DNA of 64,000 nucleotides, taken from the NCBI GenBank assembly GCA_003255065.1, contig QAOA01007401.1, forward strand, positions 614,044-678,043, given 5' to 3'. Origin of the DNA: Cercis canadensis (Eukaryota > Streptophyta > Magnoliopsida > Fabales > Fabaceae). A model generated the notes under the pieces. It was not told the DNA's origin. It worked only from the letters and a program-made list of their open reading frames with translations, and did not search any database. Shown one piece after another: positions 59,209 to 64,000 of the stretch (the stretch's first letter is position 1; every line of letters begins with the position of its first letter). Made by a program: the position numbers and the translations under genes.

Positions 59209-59297
59209 GGATGCCGCAATCGAAGCGTCGAGGTCCCTCTGCTATCAACACTCAACAACTTGAAGGCTGTCTCAAGACTCTCAACTCGTCGCTACTC

Positions 59298-59319
59298 TAT
59301 TTAAATTTTCGGTTCCCGC
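59298..59319 (-). promoter_or_regulatory. E2F-like site and TATA-like box before CAP-D3
   Basis: Minus strand GCGGGAAC (59312-59319) is one base off the E2F consensus GCGGGAAA and is followed by TTTAAATA, about 90-110 bp before the start codon. Cell-cycle control is a reasonable inference for a condensin gene, but the match is imperfect. Confidence 0.35.
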
Positions 59320-59329
59320 TAAAATGAGT

Positions 59330-60084
59330 AAGTTTATTTCATCGGATTTTTTTAATTAAAAAAAAAAAGATAATATAAATTAATTGTTGTGCTAGTTAAT
59401 TTCTACTGCTCATTTCATAACCTTGGCCATATCAAAAAAAAAAACATAGGAAAAACTCAAACTTGAGCTGTGAAAGTCAAACTAAAATGATTAAACTTAT
59501 CAAATTTATTTAAATTTAAATTGTATTAACTATTTAAGTATATGATTCATATAATATCACTTAATTTTATGCAAGTTTTGCACGTGATCTAAGCACATAA
59601 TTTTAATTATATCAAAAAAATAAAAAATAAAATTAACTCTAATTATCTATGATTAAAAAAAGTCAAAATAAAATAATCATTTTTTTTAAATCTAGTGTTA
59701 CCCCACTTTTTAGAAGAGGTAATTTTTTATTATGTATCCAAAAATATATTGATGTATAGTAAAAAGAATAATTTAGAAGAGCTTGGGTTTGAAACTTGCG
59801 TGTCATTTAGCAATATTTGTAAATAAAATAAAACAAATAGGAAGCACTTAATTATTTTAAGATGTGAGAGAGTGACACCAGTTTAAGATGACTAACAGCA
59901 GCTGGGAATGAAAGAGAATGTTTTCCAGATTTAAGACTTTGGAGATCAGTCACCAACTATTTGCTGATATCATACGCTTTTAACATGAAATTGAAGACTT
60001 CATTTTTCATCAAATAAAAAAACTAATACATAGTCAATAAATGTGACTAAACTCAATAAATATTGGCAATGCAGGGCAAGCAGA
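59330..60084. other. AT-rich spacer, no gene seen
   Basis: This contains A/T homopolymer runs and ATCTAGTGTTACCCCACTTT (near 59692), whose complement resembles the end of the 40.5-kb MITE (AAAGTGGG...TAACACTA). It may be a solo arm. Confidence 0.4.
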
Positions 60085-62094
60085 TCAAGCATCCTTGTCA
60101 TCATCATCTGAAGAAGCATCAATTACAAGATCATCATCATCATCTGAAGGAAAATCAATGATAGGATTATCATTATTCCTTTCACTAGGCCAAGATCCAG
60201 AAGCTTGAGGCTCAGCCATGTTCACAACAGTGGAGTAGGAGCTAGTGGCTTCCACATTTGACCACTCCACGCCAGTAACATTGAAATCCTGTCCAGAAAA
60301 TAGTGGATAGCTTGAGGTGTGCAGCCGTTGAGCATTTCCATCTTCATCAGGAGACCCAAAAATACTCTTCATAAAAATTTCAAGATCAGTCCTACAAAAA
60401 AATGAGGTAAATGCAATTGTTTCATTAAAACCTGTAGTCCAAAAGATGGCTTTCTTCACCCAAAAAAAAAAAAAATAGAGCCTAAAATATGAAAACAATG
60501 AGGTTAATTTTAAACATAATTATGTCCACAAACACATTAAACATCAATCATATTTTTTTCTAACAAGAGCCAAAGGAAGTTTTGATAGATTGAAATAATC
60601 ATCAAATTGGAAAAAAGCTCACTCAAATGAGTTGTCCGAATCAACATGATTTGATGATCCCAGATTGTTACCAAAACTTCCATTGGGATCATTTGAAATG
60701 TCATCTGCACCAAAAGAAATCATGTCCATGTCATTAAGCTTATTCTACTAATTGGGTTGTGAAGAAAAAGAAGAGGGAGGAGAAGGGCAAAGGAAAATAA
60801 CTTACGCTCCATTGGTGGTAGCTGCACAGTCCTGAAAAGTTGAGACAACAATAACATATGAAAAGAGGTTGGAATAAATGTAAACCAAGAACTTCAATTT
60901 AGATTATCTATGTGAGTGAGGATGAAGAACATGTACATTTGCTATTCTCAGAACTTGTGAATTTTACGTTCGAATCTAAAATTGTAACCAAAAATACTAA
61001 AAAAAGAAAATGATATTTGATGATAACTTAGCACCAAAGAATATCTTGCATACAATCCAAAATATTCATTTACTTTTTGATTCCTTATTTGCTGTAAATG
61101 TAACAGTACTTATAATGCATGCTAGTAGTATTAAACAGTATCAAACAAAGATTGCCTTACGACTGTAAACATTTGTATAGCAAAATGTCATGCAAATAGA
61201 GACTCAATAGTTATTACACAAACACTCGCATCAACCAATTCCTATAGCATATATCAGAGTGACTCTCTAGTCTACATATTGATCTACTAATTAAGCATCT
61301 TCTTATAGAAAAAAAATGAAGCTGTACTATAAATATAACCGATCAGCTTCCAAACTTGTTATCAACTATTTTTATACATACATATTACTTACCCATTTTG
61401 CACATGTATAACCTTCAATACCGTACATAAGAAATGTGCATCTTGTCAACAAATTTTGATTACTATAGCATTTAAAAGTAGACAACTATGAATCCTATAT
61501 GTTTAAGTTTCAAAAACCTAATAAATCATCATAAATAATCAGCTACCTTTAACCTTTAGTGATTCTGACAAACTAGTTGACTATTAATGCAGGCTAATGA
61601 TTCAATTTTCATATCACTATATTAACCTAAAAAAAATTATTTTTCTGTGAGTATGAGTATTTATAGTCATTGTACTCACTCCCTCCCTTCTGCTACTTTT
61701 TCTGTTTTTCTTCTTTCTCTTTACGGATTTTCTCTCTTTTCTATTTTAGCTACTCATGCGTTGCACGGGTTTACAACTAGATTACCCTTTAGACACTACA
61801 ATTTAGCCAGTTACACAAGGAGAAAATATAGCTAAACAATTCAAAAAGGAGGAGATGCCCCTTATGAAGGCAACACGAAAAAAATATAAATAAAAAAGAA
61901 AATCATTTTCTACATCAATTGGTGACTTCTATATTTCTAAGGGATAATCTGAATCCATTTTATCAGTATTACAAAATTTGACATATGTATCAGATAACAA
62001 ACTAAATCAAGACATACTTAGAATGTACTTACAGTTCAAGAAATGGGGACTCTGGAAAGTCTTCCTGAATCCGGGACATTGAAAAGTCTAGTTC
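60085..62094 (-). CDS. C-terminal exons of an unidentified acidic-tailed protein (partial)
   Basis: Four exons (62033-62094, 60806-60831, 60623-60704, 60085-60391) with good GT-AG signals keep one frame through all junctions and give 158 residues to the stop. They read ELDFSMSRIQEDFPESPFLE, L|TVQLPPMEH, DISNDPNGSFGNNLGSSN, then ETDLEIFMKSIFGSPDEDG, and end in acidic runs (DFPSDDDDDLVIDASSDDDD). The first exon opens in phase 0 after ATTCAG, so at least one exon lies upstream, possibly beyond the window. I do not recognise the family. A Ser/Asp-rich tail suggests a soluble, perhaps nuclear, protein, but that is only composition. Confidence 0.65.
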
Positions 62095-64000
62095 CTGAAT
62101 ATCCATAAAACTAAATAAGCAACACCGAAAAGATAATTAAAAGTTGAAGCCTTTATGACAATAGCATTACAGAAGTACAATGCTAGAATATGCATCAGAA
62201 AATTACAAAAAATTGCAGACAGAAGCATTTTTAATGTAAATGAGTCATATAAAGCCCTTAAAGTTTGGTTCAGCAGATCCAAATGTGCCGGTCTTTAGTT
62301 CTTGGATCTCTTTTCTCAGAAGTTCAAACTCCAAAACAAGTATTTTTTTCTTGAGAGCTCTCCTTGAAAGATCATGAACACCCATGCAATAACACTCCAA
62401 AATGCATAGAAACGCCAGGAATAACACGTCCCAAAGCTCTGATGCCCAATCAGAGGGTTAGAACGATAACCAAAGGATTGGTGATAAGCTATCACATGCC
62501 TTGTGCACTTCAGCCTAGGTCTAAAGGGAATTTGTAGTGGAGAATCACAACTTTATGAAGACAAAAATTTTATTTTTCTAGGAAATCAACTATCACTGGA
62601 CTATTAAGTCATTAGTGTGAAAAAGAGGTAAATTATTTCACGTACATAGAGGAGTAGTTTTGAAGAATATCATGGTCTTAGATAGCATCTCATTACAATA
62701 GTGGATAGTAGACACAACTGGATAAAGCTTAAGCGAGGGTTTTTTATATCCGAGTTCGGTTAGTTCAAGCCTAAGAACTAAGAAGCACAGACACCGACAC
62801 AGGACATGAGACATGACAACATAGAAAAAATCAAAAATTATAGGCCACAACACAGCTGCATGTATATATATAAGATATAATATCATAAGATATAATGAAC
62901 TAATGCTTACTGAGATTCTCCATCAAACACAACATACACAAAAGTACTGAATATATATTCATATTATATATCAAAAGATTGAAGATTATATCATTTTGAT
63001 ATATTCATCAACTCGTGTTCTAAATTCTAAGTGATTCTATTCATTTCTATCACATCACATTGAGTCCTCATACAAAAAAAGGACATAAACTAAAACTGTA
63101 TCAACTTTTAATATCCCTTTCAAAATAAACTCAAGGGATATCATCATTTTATTCTAACATATCCTTTTCCAACAAAAAAAGAAAAGGGTCAAGTTGTGCC
63201 ACCTATTAATTCTAAGTATTTAATATATCCATTGCATACCAGCAAAAAGATTAAAATCTAACAGTCAACTTCAATACCCTTTACTGCTTCTTTTCATGTT
63301 AAAAAACTATTTTTAAAAAAATGCAAATAGAGTGAGCCAGCCATGTCTACCACATGTTCAAGTCATGTCAGCTGTGTGTCCAAACTATGTCGCTTCCACG
63401 TCAAACCTCAAAAAAAAATTATTTAGACATGTATTGACACCTGTCATATTGGTTTCTAAATCGTATCAGTGTCCAAAATACGTGAGAAATATGGACACTT
63501 CACCAAAATAGAGGGAAATCCTAGAGGGAAAAACACTTCTATTTGAATTGCATAATATATGCATGTCAATTCCTTGAGGGAAATCCTTCATAAATATTTT
63601 TTTATGAAGAAAGTAATGGGAACGAGAAACAAAACCGAAAATAGAATATGTGATCAATTGAAAATTGAAGCCTTCTTTCTTCTCTTCTTTTTTCTCCTTG
63701 CGTACCACCCATCATCTAGTCAACTAAGCAAATCTTCAAAAGCCAACTTTTGTCTAGCATTCATGTGAATTCCAATGAATTTATCAGCTTAATGCATTGT
63801 ACAATTACTCAAAGAGATGAGATAGCAAACCAAATGCTCCAAAATTTATATATAAATTTCAAAAGATAAGAAGTCTAAACGGACCATTGACTTGCTTTTA
63901 CGGTCTGGAATGTAGTCAGAAACAAATAACTACATCACGAGATCAATAAGAGTTCCATGTAATAATTTTCCTTCCACCAAATAGTATCTCACATGTTGAT
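62095..64000. other. Probable intron or upstream part of the 60-kb gene; no exon supported
   Basis: AT-rich. A minus-strand stretch at 62.25-62.43 kb reads a coiled-coil-like LVLEFELLRKEIQELKTG but has no usable donor toward the exon at 62094 before its stop, so I do not join it. Nothing else is supported to the window end. Confidence 0.4.

Noticed and set aside
62245-62427. Coiled-coil-like exon feeding the 60-kb gene
   Set aside because: No GT or plausible GC donor occurs before its stop, so it cannot be joined to the exon at 62094 in frame.

Overview
This is a nuclear segment from a flowering plant, almost certainly a eudicot. The evidence is small GT-AG introns, AT-rich spacers and plant-only families: an SAG21-type LEA protein, phylloplanin, a FAE1-type 3-ketoacyl-CoA synthase, a FAR1/FHY3 relative and a LIN/CERBERUS relative. 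I cannot fix the species. No virus-derived or LTR element, CRISPR array, tRNA or rRNA gene was found.

Layout. At 1.2-2.5 kb (+) is a plant-specific Ser-rich protein. At 7.2-7.7 kb (-) is a two-exon mitochondrial-type LEA gene with a TATA box, telo-box and CE3-like element. From 8.7 to 9.7 kb runs a 216-bp tandem array. At 10.8-11.4 kb (-) is a phylloplanin-like secreted protein, and at 13.2-14.6 kb (+) an intronless 3-ketoacyl-CoA synthase. At 15.8-19.1 kb (-) is a seven-exon membrane-anchored UDP-glucuronate decarboxylase whose first intron looks like a U12-type AT-AC intron. At 21.2-28.2 kb (-) is a 17-exon PRL1-like WD40 spliceosomal protein with one GC-AG intron.

At 29.1-30.5 kb (+) is a broken FAR1-related gene. 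At 30.8-39.0 kb (-) is a 17-exon LIN-like protein with ARM and WD40 parts but no visible U-box. From 39 to 44.7 kb is a gene-poor spacer with a foldback MITE and a tRNA-derived SINE. At 44.7-45.1 kb (+) is a small membrane protein. At 47.7-47.9 kb (-) is an orphan coding-like exon. At 49.3-50.4 kb (-) is an ER-type DnaJ protein with introns in its UTRs. At 52.3-59.2 kb (-) is a nine-exon condensin II subunit D3. At 60.1-62.1 kb (-) are the last four exons of an unrecognised protein with an acidic tail.

The genes form no operon or cluster. They mix housekeeping (PRL1, condensin II, DnaJ, UXS) with surface and stress genes (phylloplanin, KCS, LEA). I rebuilt the spliced models by hand from splice signals, reading phase and remembered family conservation. 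Every exon chain closes in frame, which is strong internal support but not transcript evidence.

Seven single N bases occur (36, 2778, 8281, 9496, 10262, 41989, 55145). Two separate near-identical copies of the same sequence, a third interrupts the tandem array, and two lie in or beside long T runs. They behave like contig joins, and the duplications beside them are probably assembly artefacts.
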